In this document: positions 16,612-23,832 of the stretch, piece after piece | Position numbering within the stretch: the stretch's first letter is position 1 | How the letters are laid out: every line of letters begins with the position of its first letter | NCBI RefSeq assembly: GCF_014204935.1 | Contig: NZ_JACHMJ010000001.1 | Span: forward strand, 1,736,001 to 1,800,000 | Length of the DNA: 64,000 bases | Direction of reading: 5' to 3' | From: Conyzicola lurida | Lineage (GTDB): Bacteria > Actinomycetota > Actinomycetes > Actinomycetales > Microbacteriaceae | Program-made: the position numbers and the translations under genes | Notes under the pieces: model-generated | What the model saw: only the letters and a program-made list of their open reading frames with translations | Databases searched by the model: none | Told to the model about the DNA's origin: nothing

Positions 16612-18933
16612 CTACTTCACGGTGACGACGACAGTCGCGGACGACGGCGTCGTGTTCGCCCCGCCGGTGTAGCTGAACACCAGCGTGTGCTTGCCCGCCG
16701 TGAGCGAGCCGAGGGCGAAGGTGCCGGTGCCCTTATTGGCGGCGTTCAGGGCGATGGGCTTTCCGGCCGCTCCGTTGTCTGCCACGGTCACGGTGCCGAC
16801 CAGGCCGACGCCCGGGATCGTCGCGGAGACCTTGACGGCGGCGGTCGTGTCGCCCGCGGCGATCACCGTGGCGGTGGCCCTCGCGACCGTCGTCGACTTC
16901 GCCTTCGCGACCGTGTGGCTGACGCTCCCCGACTGCACGGCGGTGGTGGAGTGCACGAGGCGGTAGGTGTGGGTGCCCGCCGACACGGTCTTCGGCAGGG
17001 CGAAGCTCGCTGTGCCCGTGGCGGGGACCGCGACGGCGCCGACCTTCGTGGACCCCTCGTAGACGGTGACGGTGCCGGCGACGCCGACACCCTTGCCGTT
17101 CTTGGCCGTGATGGCGAGGGTGCCCTGGTTCGCATAGTAGGTGGAGGCTCCCGCCGACGTGGCGGTGACGCTGGCCGCGTTCGCCGCGTCGACCGCGGTG
17201 ATCACGACGCTGGACTTCGCGGGCAGAGTGTTCCCGGCGCCGGCGTAGGAGAAGGTCAGCGTGTGCTTGCCCGCGGTGAGTGCTCCGACGGCGTAGCTGG
17301 CGGAACCCTTGCTCGCGCTGGTCAGGCTGAGCGAGCCGGCGGCCGCGCCATCCTTCGTCACCGTGACCGTGCCGGACAGCGGGATGTTCGTGGGAATCGT
17401 GAGCGTGATCGCCGTCGTGGCGCCCGCCGTGCCGGCCGTGACCGTTGTCGCGGATGCGGTGGCGGCCAAGGTGGGTGTCGCCTTGGCGACGGTGAGGGCG
17501 ACGGAACCGGATCGCACACCCGGGACGGAGTGCACGAGAGTGTAGTGATGGACGCCGGCGGTGGCGGTCTTCGGAATGGTGACGGTCGCGGTGCCGGTGC
17601 TCGTGATCGTCGCGGTGGCGATCGCTGTCGATCCCTCGGAGACGGCGACGGTGCCCGTGATCGCGGCGCCCTTGGCATCGCGGGAGACGATCGTCAGGGT
17701 GCCCGCCGTGCCGTAGTAGCTGGCGGTGGTGGAGGCGGTGGCCGTGACCTGGGGCGTCGCGGCGTCGGCCTTCGCCTGGTACGCGGCTGCGGTCTGCGGG
17801 GTGAGCCTGACGACGGAGACCGTGGCGCGGGTGGCGCTGACGTTGGTGATCGTCACGCCGAGGGTCTGGGAGGCGTTGACGAAGGTGCTGCCCGCGTCCC
17901 AGGTCTGCTTGCCGTCGGTGTTGAGCTTCTTCAGGGTCGGGGTCGGGTCGAGTGTGACGGACCCGCCGCCGGCGCTGTTGGCCTTGAGTATCTTCACGCC
18001 GGCGCGCACGCCCACGGCGTCGGCGGAGTCGAGGCCGACCGCAGTACGCAGTTCGACGTAGAACGGGATGCCGGTGCTGCTGTCGGTGATGCGGATGGCC
18101 TTGGCGGTGGTGATCGTGTCGTCCGCCCACGGGAGCAGCGTGTAGCTGGTGGCCGTGGCGGTCGGCGTGACGGTGAGGACGTCGGTGGCCTTGGTGAAGC
18201 CGGCCTCGCTCGCCAGCACGGAGTTCAGTGCGCCGCGTGCGTAGCCGTTCGACATGACGTCGTTGTTGTCGTCGTACTCGACGGTCGCGCAGGTGGTGTT
18301 CTGCCAGCCCTTGCCGTTCGCGGCGGGCAGCGAGTCGACGTGGCCGTCGCCGCAGCCGAGGCGGTTGGCGTGGCCGATGCTGAACAGGTGGCCGAACTCG
18401 TGGGTCACGATGTTGGCGAGCACGGTGTCGGTCTTCGGCTTCGCGCTGACGATGATCTGTCCGCCGTTCTCGGTGCTGTTACCGTAGGTGGCCGCTGCGA
18501 CCGACGCGCCGCTCGCCGAGATGACGCTGGTGGCCGGGGTGAACACGACGAGCGTCTTGTACGCGCCCTGGGTGAACCCGATCTCGGAGGCGACCGTGGC
18601 GAGAACGCTCTTCGCCGAGTCCGTGGACCTCGCGGCGGTGCGCACGACCGTGATGGCGCTCGGCACGGGGATGACGACGCTGCCCTGGGTCTCTGCGGTC
18701 CAGTAGCTGTCGGCGCTGGCGAGCAGACTGCGCATCCGCGCGGTAGTCCAGGTGTTGTCACTTGTCGACTTGTCGGCAGGGATCGCGACGACGACGGTGA
18801 GCGCCATGGTGTGGGCGCTCGACGTGGCGGCGTTCGCGGCGGGCGCGGAGGCCACGACGGAGCCGAGGACGATGGCGAGGAAGGCCAGGATAGCGACGGA
18901 CAGACGCGCGACAGCGCGGGGGTGGGTAGGAAT
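16612..18933 (-). CDS. Secreted metzincin-like metalloprotease with four Ig-like repeats; probable ATT start
   Basis: Reading from ATT at 18933 (GGAG plus 6 nt spacer) gives 773 residues. The first ~35 form a good signal peptide: THPRAVARLS, then VAILAFLAIVLGSVVASA, then AANAATSS. A GTG at 18855 would leave 747 residues and delete most of the signal. The catalytic zinc motif HEFGHLFSIGH spans 178-188 in the 773 numbering (metzincin pattern, with Ser where Gly is usual). NDVMSNGYARG near 227 may be the Met-turn. After a linker domain come four ~90-residue Ig-like repeats in an alternating A-B-A-B pattern (ASYYGTAGTLTI / SASYAVGALTAGKHTLTFSYAG). No sortase signal or C-terminal helix is present, so release or wall association is expected. 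Confidence 0.85.
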   Translation of the reverse strand: MPTHPRAVARLSVAILAFLAIVLGSVVASAPAANAATSSAHTMALTVVVAIPADKSTSDNTWTTARMRSLLASADSYWTAETQGSVVIPVPSAITVVRTAARSTDSAKSVLATVASEIGFTQGAYKTLVVFTPATSVISASGASVAAATYGNSTENGGQIIVSAKPKTDTVLANIVTHEFGHLFSIGHANRLGCGDGHVDSLPAANGKGWQNTTCATVEYDDNNDVMSNGYARGALNSVLASEAGFTKATDVLTVTPTATATSYTLLPWADDTITTAKAIRITDSSTGIPFYVELRTAVGLDSADAVGVRAGVKILKANSAGGGSVTLDPTPTLKKLNTDGKQTWDAGSTFVNASQTLGVTITNVSATRATVSVVRLTPQTAAAYQAKADAATPQVTATASTTASYYGTAGTLTIVSRDAKGAAITGTVAVSEGSTAIATATITSTGTATVTIPKTATAGVHHYTLVHSVPGVRSGSVALTVAKATPTLAATASATTVTAGTAGATTAITLTIPTNIPLSGTVTVTKDGAAAGSLSLTSASKGSASYAVGALTAGKHTLTFSYAGAGNTLPAKSSVVITAVDAANAASVTATSAGASTYYANQGTLAITAKNGKGVGVAGTVTVYEGSTKVGAVAVPATGTASFALPKTVSAGTHTYRLVHSTTAVQSGSVSHTVAKAKSTTVARATATVIAAGDTTAAVKVSATIPGVGLVGTVTVADNGAAGKPIALNAANKGTGTFALGSLTAGKHTLVFSYTGGANTTPSSATVVVTVK

Positions 18934-19466
18934 GGGGTACTCCGAGGTAAGCGACGTTCACAGCGGCCGGGAATCTCTCGGCCGTCGGTAGTCCCGCGAT
19001 CTCGGGCATAAACGCGGCGTTCTCGGCGATCGGACATCGGGGGCGGGTGACCGCGACGCCATCGGAGAGAGGGTCGGCGGCGACACCCGAGATGTGGAAC
19101 ATCGGGTCACCCACCTCGTTGCCCGCGGGGACGGGCAACGCTGGAGGCCAGGACTAGGGGAGACTGCTTCCAGCGGTGCGGTGACTCGATATGTATCCGT
19201 AAGCATGGACCTTGCGGATTGGGCAACCTGTGAACAAGTTCGCGACACCCTCGGCCGCGTACAGCCTCACCATATCGCTGAAACGCCTTCAGAAACGGAA
19301 AAACCCCAGATCGGGGCAAAGTTTATAACGAAACAGTTTCACTACAGGCGTTGTTCGCCACCGTGTCGCGGCGCTACTAGCACCCCCGAACTGGGGGTGC
19401 GGGGTGGCGCAGTCCGGGCCGCCGTGGGCTCGGCGGGGTGGCGGGTTGTGGCAGCTCCACCGCCGT
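18934..19466. other. Non-coding stretch with a GAAACAGTTTC palindrome
   Basis: No frame here has both a ribosome binding site and GC-rich third positions, so I call no gene. The part around 19290-19345 is A/T-rich for this genome. It contains TTTATAAC and the perfect 11-bp palindrome GAAACAGTTTC (19330-19340), which could be an operator. It also contains CCCCAGATCGGGG next to an A-tract, which read on the minus strand is a short hairpin followed by TTTTT. Which gene these serve is unclear; the nearest starts are the protease (minus) and the VOC gene (plus). Confidence 0.4.
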
Positions 19467-19566
19467 GTTGTGGAAATTCAGGAAGTCTGAACATCGCGGC
19501 CGAGCGCTCCCCCGCCATTCCGCGGCGCGGTCACGGCTTCGCACGCAGAGTTCCTGAATTTGCAAC
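19467..19566. repeat. Palindromic intergenic element, copy A
   Basis: The left arm GTTGTGGAAATTCAGGAAG and right arm TTCCTGAATTTGCAAC flank a ~65-bp GC-rich core. It is the first of eight copies of the TCGGAAATTCAGGAAGTCT family in the window, and the only one left of the tRNA island. Its outer bases (GTTGTG/GCAAC) differ from the TCG/CGA of the other copies yet still pair with each other. That suggests compensatory change to keep a stem. Confidence 0.85.
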
Positions 19567-19663
19567 ATGGGCCGCGCTCGGGGCGGCGTCGGCGTCCGGC
19601 GCCAGACCCTCGTGCGGCACTGCGCGCCGGGTCTAGCCTGTCGAGCGAACCGAGGAGGACACC

Positions 19664-20485
19664 ATGCCCGAGCAGCGCACCTACCCGACCGGCGTCACGT
19701 GCTGGATCGCCGCCGAGGAACCCGATCCCGAAGCCGCCAGCCGCTTCTACGGCCGGCTCTTCGGCTGGTCGTTCCACAACGTCATGCCGCCCGACGCACC
19801 GGTCTACCTGATGGCGTCGCTCGACGGCGCCGACGTCGGTGCGATCTCGGCCGGCACGGGCGCACCACGCTGGACGACCTTCGTCGCGACGGACGACGTC
19901 GACGCGACCACCACCGCCATCGGGCGGGCGGGTGGCACCGTCGTCGCCCCGCCGCGGGATGCCGGCACCGACGGCCGCACCGCGACCGCGCTCGATCCGC
20001 AGGGAGCCGAGTTCCGCCTCTGGCAGGCTCAGGACCACCCGGGGGCGCAGCTCGTCAATGTGCCCGGCACGTGGAACTTCAGCGACCTGCTCTCGAGCGA
20101 CCCGGAGGCGGCGCGACGGTTCTACACGGGGGTGTTCGGCTGGCGGTACCTCGACTTCGGAGCGACGGTCGAGGCGATGATCGCCGTGCCCGGGTACGGG
20201 GACTATCTCGCCGCGACATCCGACCCCCATATCTACGAGCGTCAGGCCGGCGCCCCCGAAGGCTTTGCCGACGTGATCGGCGCCGTCGAGCCCGCCCCCG
20301 CGGGTACGGCGTCCCGTTGGCGGGTGAAGTTCAGCGTCGCCGACCGCGCATCGAGCATCGCTCTGGTCGAGGACCTCGGCGGCACGGTGCTCGCGACCGA
20401 CGACCAGGTCTGGGCGCTTCTCGCCGACATCCGCGACCCGCAGGGCGCCGAGTTCACGATCAGCGAGTTCCGCGACCCGCGCTGA
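19664..20485 (+). CDS. VOC-family protein with two glyoxalase-like domains
   Basis: A 273-residue protein made of two vicinal-oxygen-chelate modules. Residues ~8-120 start TGVTCWIAAEEPDPEAASRF and ~130-270 start NFSDLLSSDPEAARRFYTGV. Each has the YGRLFGW or YTGVFGW turn and ends with a PQGAEF strand. The pattern matches actinobacterial glyoxalase/bleomycin-resistance-like proteins (27-kDa antigen type). A reaction cannot be assigned. GAGGAGGACACC precedes the ATG. The stop is 5 bp from the stop of the convergent deoxyribosyltransferase gene. Confidence 0.9.
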   Translation: MPEQRTYPTGVTCWIAAEEPDPEAASRFYGRLFGWSFHNVMPPDAPVYLMASLDGADVGAISAGTGAPRWTTFVATDDVDATTTAIGRAGGTVVAPPRDAGTDGRTATALDPQGAEFRLWQAQDHPGAQLVNVPGTWNFSDLLSSDPEAARRFYTGVFGWRYLDFGATVEAMIAVPGYGDYLAATSDPHIYERQAGAPEGFADVIGAVEPAPAGTASRWRVKFSVADRASSIALVEDLGGTVLATDDQVWALLADIRDPQGAEFTISEFRDPR

Positions 20486-20490
20486 CGGGT

Positions 20491-20979
20491 TCAGCCGCGC
20501 GACGCCCACCACTTGGCGACGGCCGCCATGGCGTCGTCCTGCCCGGCGACGACCGATTCGACGGATGCCGCGATCATCAGGTTGTCGACCGCGCCGTGGT
20601 CTTCCACCCGCAGGCCGTCGGGCGCGACCTTCTCGCGGTACTCCCGGAGATCCTCGGTGTAGCCGAAGACGGGCTTGCCCAGGGCGACCGCGAAGCCGAT
20701 TTCCCAGACCGTCCCGGGGTCGGCGCTCGGGCCGCGGAATGGCGTCAGGTCGGCGACGACCGCGTCGGAACGGAGCAGCCGGTCGACGTTCAGCCGGTAG
20801 ATGTCCTGCATCGTCGGCTGCGGCGGGAAGTCCACAGGGCGGTCGAGCACGTCGCCCGGGACGATCGCCACGAGCCCGTGCGCGTCGGCGTTGCGGTGCG
20901 ACGCGGCGATACGCTCGGCGAGGTCGGGGAAGAAAACGGCGGGGCCGGCGGTGTAGACGCGGGCACGGGTCGAAGTCAC
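20491..20979 (-). CDS. Nucleoside 2-deoxyribosyltransferase family protein
   Basis: A 162-residue protein starting at GTG 20979 behind GAAAGGACCC. It matches the NDT family: ARVYTAGPAVFFPD at the N-terminus, a short region naming the nucleotide pocket (DIYRLNVDRLLRSDAVVADLTPFRGPS), and DPGTVWEIGFAVALGKPVFGY with the conserved acidic catalytic glutamate in VWEIG. These enzymes swap or hydrolyse the base of deoxynucleosides in nucleotide salvage. It is shorter than fused forms and stands alone between the VOC gene and the quinone reductase operon. Confidence 0.9.
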   Translation of the reverse strand: MTSTRARVYTAGPAVFFPDLAERIAASHRNADAHGLVAIVPGDVLDRPVDFPPQPTMQDIYRLNVDRLLRSDAVVADLTPFRGPSADPGTVWEIGFAVALGKPVFGYTEDLREYREKVAPDGLRVEDHGAVDNLMIAASVESVVAGQDDAMAAVAKWWASRG

Positions 20980-21049
20980 AGGGGTCCTTTCGGAGGGCGA
21001 GCTTCGAGGCTACAACGGGCCGCGGGCTCGGCCCGCCCCCGCCCCCTCG

Positions 21050-21670
21050 TTACAGTTGCACCTTCCCAGCTCCCGCGAGCACGGCGAGCTGTGCATCGAC
21101 GTGCGCGGTGTAGTCCTCGATTCCCGCGGTGATGTCGGTGCCGCGGAAGATGTCGAAGATCCCGTAGCTCTGCAGCACGGTGAAGCCCACGAACCTGTAG
21201 CTCGCGCTGATGCCGAGCAGCAGGTCGTCGACGGTCTTCCCCTCGAACAGCACGCTGTCCGGGTTGCCGAATGTTCCCGCGGGCGCACTCCACGTGGCGG
21301 CGACGAAGAACCCCTTGCCGTGCATGTGGCCGCCCGTGCCGTACTGACGGGTCGGGTCGCTCCGGGTGCGTCCGTCGTTGTCGAGCAGCCTCCTGCTGTG
21401 CAGACCGGCATTGAAGACCTCGTCGACGTACCGCTTGTACGGCCACGGTGCACCGAACCAGTTGATGGGCGTCTGCAGGATCACCAGGTCGGCGTCGATA
21501 TAACGCTGGACTTCGCTTTCCGGGTCGACACCGTCCTCGATCGCGGTCTCCGTCACCTCGTGGCCGAGGGCTCGGAGGTGGTCGCGCGCCCTGTCGGCCA
21601 TCGAGCGGTTGAGTCCGCCCTCCGTCCAGTCCGGGTAGACGAGGTGGGCGTTGACGATATGTATCTTCAT
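21050..21670 (-). CDS. NAD(P)H quinone reductase, flavodoxin-like fold (MdaB/YwrO type)
   Basis: A 206-residue flavoprotein with KIHIVNAHLVYPDWTEGGLN for FMN/FAD phosphate binding, LVILQTPINWFGAPWPYKRYVDEVF as the isoalloxazine loop, and GKGFFVAATWSAPAGTFG. This is the NAD(P)H dehydrogenase (quinone) family, which makes two-electron reductions of quinones and electrophiles. The gene follows ridA by 15 bp, and both diverge from an HxlR regulator, a common arrangement for quinone- or electrophile-inducible reductases. Control by the HxlR protein is inferred from position. Confidence 0.9.
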   Translation of the reverse strand: MKIHIVNAHLVYPDWTEGGLNRSMADRARDHLRALGHEVTETAIEDGVDPESEVQRYIDADLVILQTPINWFGAPWPYKRYVDEVFNAGLHSRRLLDNDGRTRSDPTRQYGTGGHMHGKGFFVAATWSAPAGTFGNPDSVLFEGKTVDDLLLGISASYRFVGFTVLQSYGIFDIFRGTDITAGIEDYTAHVDAQLAVLAGAGKVQL

Positions 21671-21685
21671 CTCTTCGTTCTCCGC

Positions 21686-22096
21686 TCAGTCGAGGACCGC
21701 GTAGGCCTCGACCTCGACGAGCACGTCGTCTTCGAACAGGATGTCGACACCGATAAGCGACGCGGGCGGCAAAGGCAGCGGCAGGGCGAGCTCCTCCGCG
21801 ACCAGCGCCACACCCGCCATGAACGCGTCCATCTTCTCCGGCGCCCACTGGGTCACGAAGAATCGCAGGCGCACGACGTCGGCGAACGTGGCGCCCGCGC
21901 CCGCGAGGCCGCGCGCGGTGTTGCGCAGCGATTGCGCGACCTGTCCGGCGAGATCGCCGACGGCGATGTGGTTGCCGTCCGCATCGCGGGAGATCTGCCC
22001 GGCGACGTGGACGTGGCGGCTGCCCGTCGCGATGGAGACGTGCTCGTAGGGCACGGGCTGGAACATTCCCTCGGGCGAGAAGAGCTGGACTGTCAT
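21686..22096 (-). CDS. RidA/YjgF-like enamine deaminase family protein
   Basis: 136 residues from ATG 22096, which has AAAGGAATCTC directly upstream; an in-frame start at 22129 lacks this. The trimeric YjgF fold is clear: VSIATGSRHVHVAGQISRDADG, DLAGQVAQSLRNTARGLAGAGA, DVVRLRFFVTQW and the C-terminal PPASLIGVDILFEDDVLVEVEAYAVLD. The family arginine that binds the substrate carboxylate in true RidA (usually RxxxxV near the end) is not obvious, so this is probably another subgroup. First gene of the HxlR-divergent operon. Confidence 0.9.
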   Translation of the reverse strand: MTVQLFSPEGMFQPVPYEHVSIATGSRHVHVAGQISRDADGNHIAVGDLAGQVAQSLRNTARGLAGAGATFADVVRLRFFVTQWAPEKMDAFMAGVALVAEELALPLPLPPASLIGVDILFEDDVLVEVEAYAVLD

Positions 22097-22133
22097 GAGA
22101 TTCCTTTGATCGGTGAGCAGGTACCCCATGTCT

Positions 22134-22169
22134 ACCTAGTGCACGAAAGGAACTTCAACGAGACTAGGT
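22134..22169. promoter_or_regulatory. Inverted repeat ACCTAGT-N22-ACTAGGT, putative HxlR operator
   Basis: Perfect 7-bp arms (22134-22140 and 22163-22169) lie in the short divergent promoter region between ridA (start 22096) and the HxlR regulator (start 22173). The right arm ends 3 bp before the regulator start, well placed for autorepression. HxlR proteins bind inverted repeats as dimers, so the assignment is reasonable but untested. Confidence 0.45.
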
Positions 22170-22172
22170 GGC

Positions 22173-22556
22173 ATGGAAGAAACCAGACACCCGGATGCCG
22201 CCCTCCTAGAGGTTGACGCCCCGCACCGCGAACTCCTCGATCAGGTATTGGACAAGTGGTCGCTCCGCGTCCTCGATTCGCTGTGCGGTCGCCCCATGCG
22301 ATTCAACGAGCTCCGTCGTGAGATCCCGGCGGTCGGCCAGAAATCGCTGACCGCGACTCTGCGTCGCCTGGAACGGAATGGCATGGTCGAGCGGGTCGTC
22401 ATCGATACCCGGCCGCTCGCCGTGGAATACCGCGTGGCGCCGATCGGCAACACCCTGAACGAGCTCATCGACTCACTGCTGCGCTGGACCACGATGAACA
22501 TGCCCGAGGTCGAGCGCGCGCGCGAACGTTTCGACGACGAGGCCGACGCCGTCTGA
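22173..22556 (+). CDS. HxlR-family winged-helix regulator
   Basis: A 127-residue single-domain regulator with the HxlR core: LLDQVLDKWSLRVLDSLCGRPMRFNELRREIP, QKSLTATLRRLERNGMVERVV and VEYRVAPIGNTLNELI. One cysteine (Cys38, in SLCGRP) could sense electrophiles or oxidants, as in the quinone sensors YodB and QorR (inference). It is transcribed away from the ridA/quinone reductase genes, which it probably represses together with itself. The stop lies 43 bp before the tRNA-like duplication, so this gene is just outside the island. Confidence 0.92.
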   Translation: MEETRHPDAALLEVDAPHRELLDQVLDKWSLRVLDSLCGRPMRFNELRREIPAVGQKSLTATLRRLERNGMVERVVIDTRPLAVEYRVAPIGNTLNELIDSLLRWTTMNMPEVERARERFDDEADAV

Positions 22557-22598
22557 ACCGGTGATGGCGTCGGGCCGCGGGCGCGCCGCCGCCATTCT

Positions 22599-22635
22599 GT
22601 AGGGCGGACGGGACTTGAACCCGTAACCGACGGAT
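22599..22635. repeat. Left attachment-site copy: 37-bp duplicate of the tRNA(CAU) 3' part
   Basis: Positions 22599-22635 match 28945-28981 at 36 of 37 bases (A/G difference at 22625), in the same orientation. The match covers the tRNA from just 3' of the anticodon to one base past its end. No tRNA can form here because the 5' half is missing. This is the usual trace of site-specific integration into a tRNA 3' end. The DNA to its left would then be the original tRNA-downstream chromosome. Confidence 0.8.
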
Positions 22636-22809
22636 CGAGTCGACCTGTTCGGCTGGAGGGACGATCCGATCCACGACCTCGGCGACATCGCTTCGTCCCG
22701 TGGTGCCGAGATGTACTCTCCCCTGTTGCTCGAGCTCTCCCGCAAGCTCGGATCCTTCGACTTCGGCATCGGCATAGACCTCGCGGTACATCCCGTACCG
22801 CGACCGTAG
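22627..22809 (+). pseudogene. 5'-truncated gene fragment abutting the left att copy
   Basis: A plus-strand frame without a start codon runs from the att copy to TAG 22807-22809. It reads DLFGWRDDPIHDLGDIASS, then EMYSPLLLELSRKLGSFDF, then GIGIDLAVHPVP. Codon third positions are mostly G/C, and the composition is protein-like. I recognise no family. It looks like the tail of a gene cut by the recombination that formed the island edge. A coincidental open frame is possible. Confidence 0.3.
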
Positions 22810-22831
22810 AGCGTCGCTCGGGGCGTTGGAC

Positions 22832-23707
22832 CTACTCGACGGTGGCGGCACTCACGTGGTTCGCGGCCCAGCTGGCCAGTAATCTCAACCGTTCGGAAGA
22901 CGGCGACCCCGGTTCGGCCGTGTACACCATGAGCACGAGGCCGGGATCGGCCGTGATGTGCAGTTCCTCGTAGGCGAGTGTTACCTCGCCGACGAGGGGG
23001 TGGGTGAAGCGCTTCGTCCCCGACCCGTGGCTGCGGACGTCGTGGGCACCCCACAGGCGACGGAAGATCTCGCTGCGGGTGGACAGCTCACCGACGAGGT
23101 CGTGGAGCCCCTTGTCGTGCGGGTCGCGGCCCGCCTCCGTCCGCATGATAGCGACGCACATCTCGGAGAACAGGTCCCAGTCGGGGTAGAAATCCCGGGA
23201 TGCCGGGTCGAGGAACTGGAACCGGGCGAGGTTCGGAGTTCGCCCGCCGTCGCCGATCAGCGGCGAGTAGAACGCACGCCCCAGCTCGTTGGTCGCTAAC
23301 AGGTCCTGGTGCTGGTCGCGGACGAACGCGATGCCCTCGGTGATGGAATTCAGCACCCACTGCAGGCTCTCCCGGCTTCCCGCCGACCTAGCGGAACGGC
23401 GCCGCGGCCGTCCGGACAGCGGGATACCGTCGGCGGCCCTGGCCAGGTCGAACAGGTGCACACGCTCGGTGTCGTCGAGTTGCAGCGCCGAGGCGATCGC
23501 GTCGAGGACCGACGACGACGCGCCGGCGATCGCTCCTCGCTCGAGCTTGGAATAGTACTCGACGCTCACTCCGGCGAGGACGGCCACCTCGGTGCGTCGT
23601 AGCCCGGGCACCCGGCGGTTCGGTCCGGCCGGTAGTCCCACCGTGTCCGGAGTCACCTTCGCACGTCGGGACACCAAGAATTCGCGAACTTCAGCCTGAT
23701 TGTCCAT
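22832..23707 (-). CDS. XRE-family regulator with MmyB-like ligand-binding domain
   Basis: A 291-residue protein. The N-terminal Cro/C1-type helix-turn-helix has RRTEVAVLAGVSVEYYSKLERGAI at about residues 37-60. It is followed by LDAIASALQLDDTERVHLFDLARAA and a C-terminal MmyB-like PAS/ligand domain with SITEGIAFVRDQHQDLLATNELG, PNLARFQFLDPASRDFYPDW and VMLVYTAEPGS-like ending. In actinobacteria such proteins usually control a neighbouring SDR, MFS or oxidoreductase gene. It diverges from the MFS gene across 125 bp containing a 44-bp box that recurs upstream of the decarboxylase-like/alcohol dehydrogenase genes, so it probably controls the island. Confidence 0.92.
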   Translation of the reverse strand: MDNQAEVREFLVSRRAKVTPDTVGLPAGPNRRVPGLRRTEVAVLAGVSVEYYSKLERGAIAGASSSVLDAIASALQLDDTERVHLFDLARAADGIPLSGRPRRRSARSAGSRESLQWVLNSITEGIAFVRDQHQDLLATNELGRAFYSPLIGDGGRTPNLARFQFLDPASRDFYPDWDLFSEMCVAIMRTEAGRDPHDKGLHDLVGELSTRSEIFRRLWGAHDVRSHGSGTKRFTHPLVGEVTLAYEELHITADPGLVLMVYTAEPGSPSSERLRLLASWAANHVSAATVE

Positions 23708-23739
23708 AGTCCGACATTATTGCCCGGGCCGTGTCCGTG

Positions 23740-23784
23740 GGGTCCCCTGCGAGTACACGCTTCGGCAGGGACTCCCTCGCGCGC
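23740..23784 (+). promoter_or_regulatory. Island promoter box, copy 1 (MFS gene)
   Basis: This sequence and 27861-27903 read on the minus strand share TCCCCTGC-N2-GTACAC-N2-TTCG-N-CAG-N-GACTCCC and a following CGCGCG. Inside it GTCCCCTGC and GCAGGGAC form an inverted repeat around 14 bp. It ends 49 bp before the MFS start. The same spacing logic at the second copy points to a shared operator, most simply for the adjacent XRE regulator (inference). Confidence 0.6.
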
Positions 23785-23832
23785 GGCTACCCGCTTTCAC
23801 TGGTTGTATCTTTCCGATCAACGAGGAGCCGC

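Noticed and set aside
18758-19138. A minus-strand frame beginning MPVPAGNEVGDPMFHISGVA
   Set aside because: It is out of frame with the protease, overlaps its signal region and third-position GC is lower than in native genes. It has no ribosome binding site, though part of it looks protein-like.
19094-19636. A 180-codon plus-strand frame before the VOC gene
   Set aside because: It runs through palindromic element A, has irregular third positions and no family signature.
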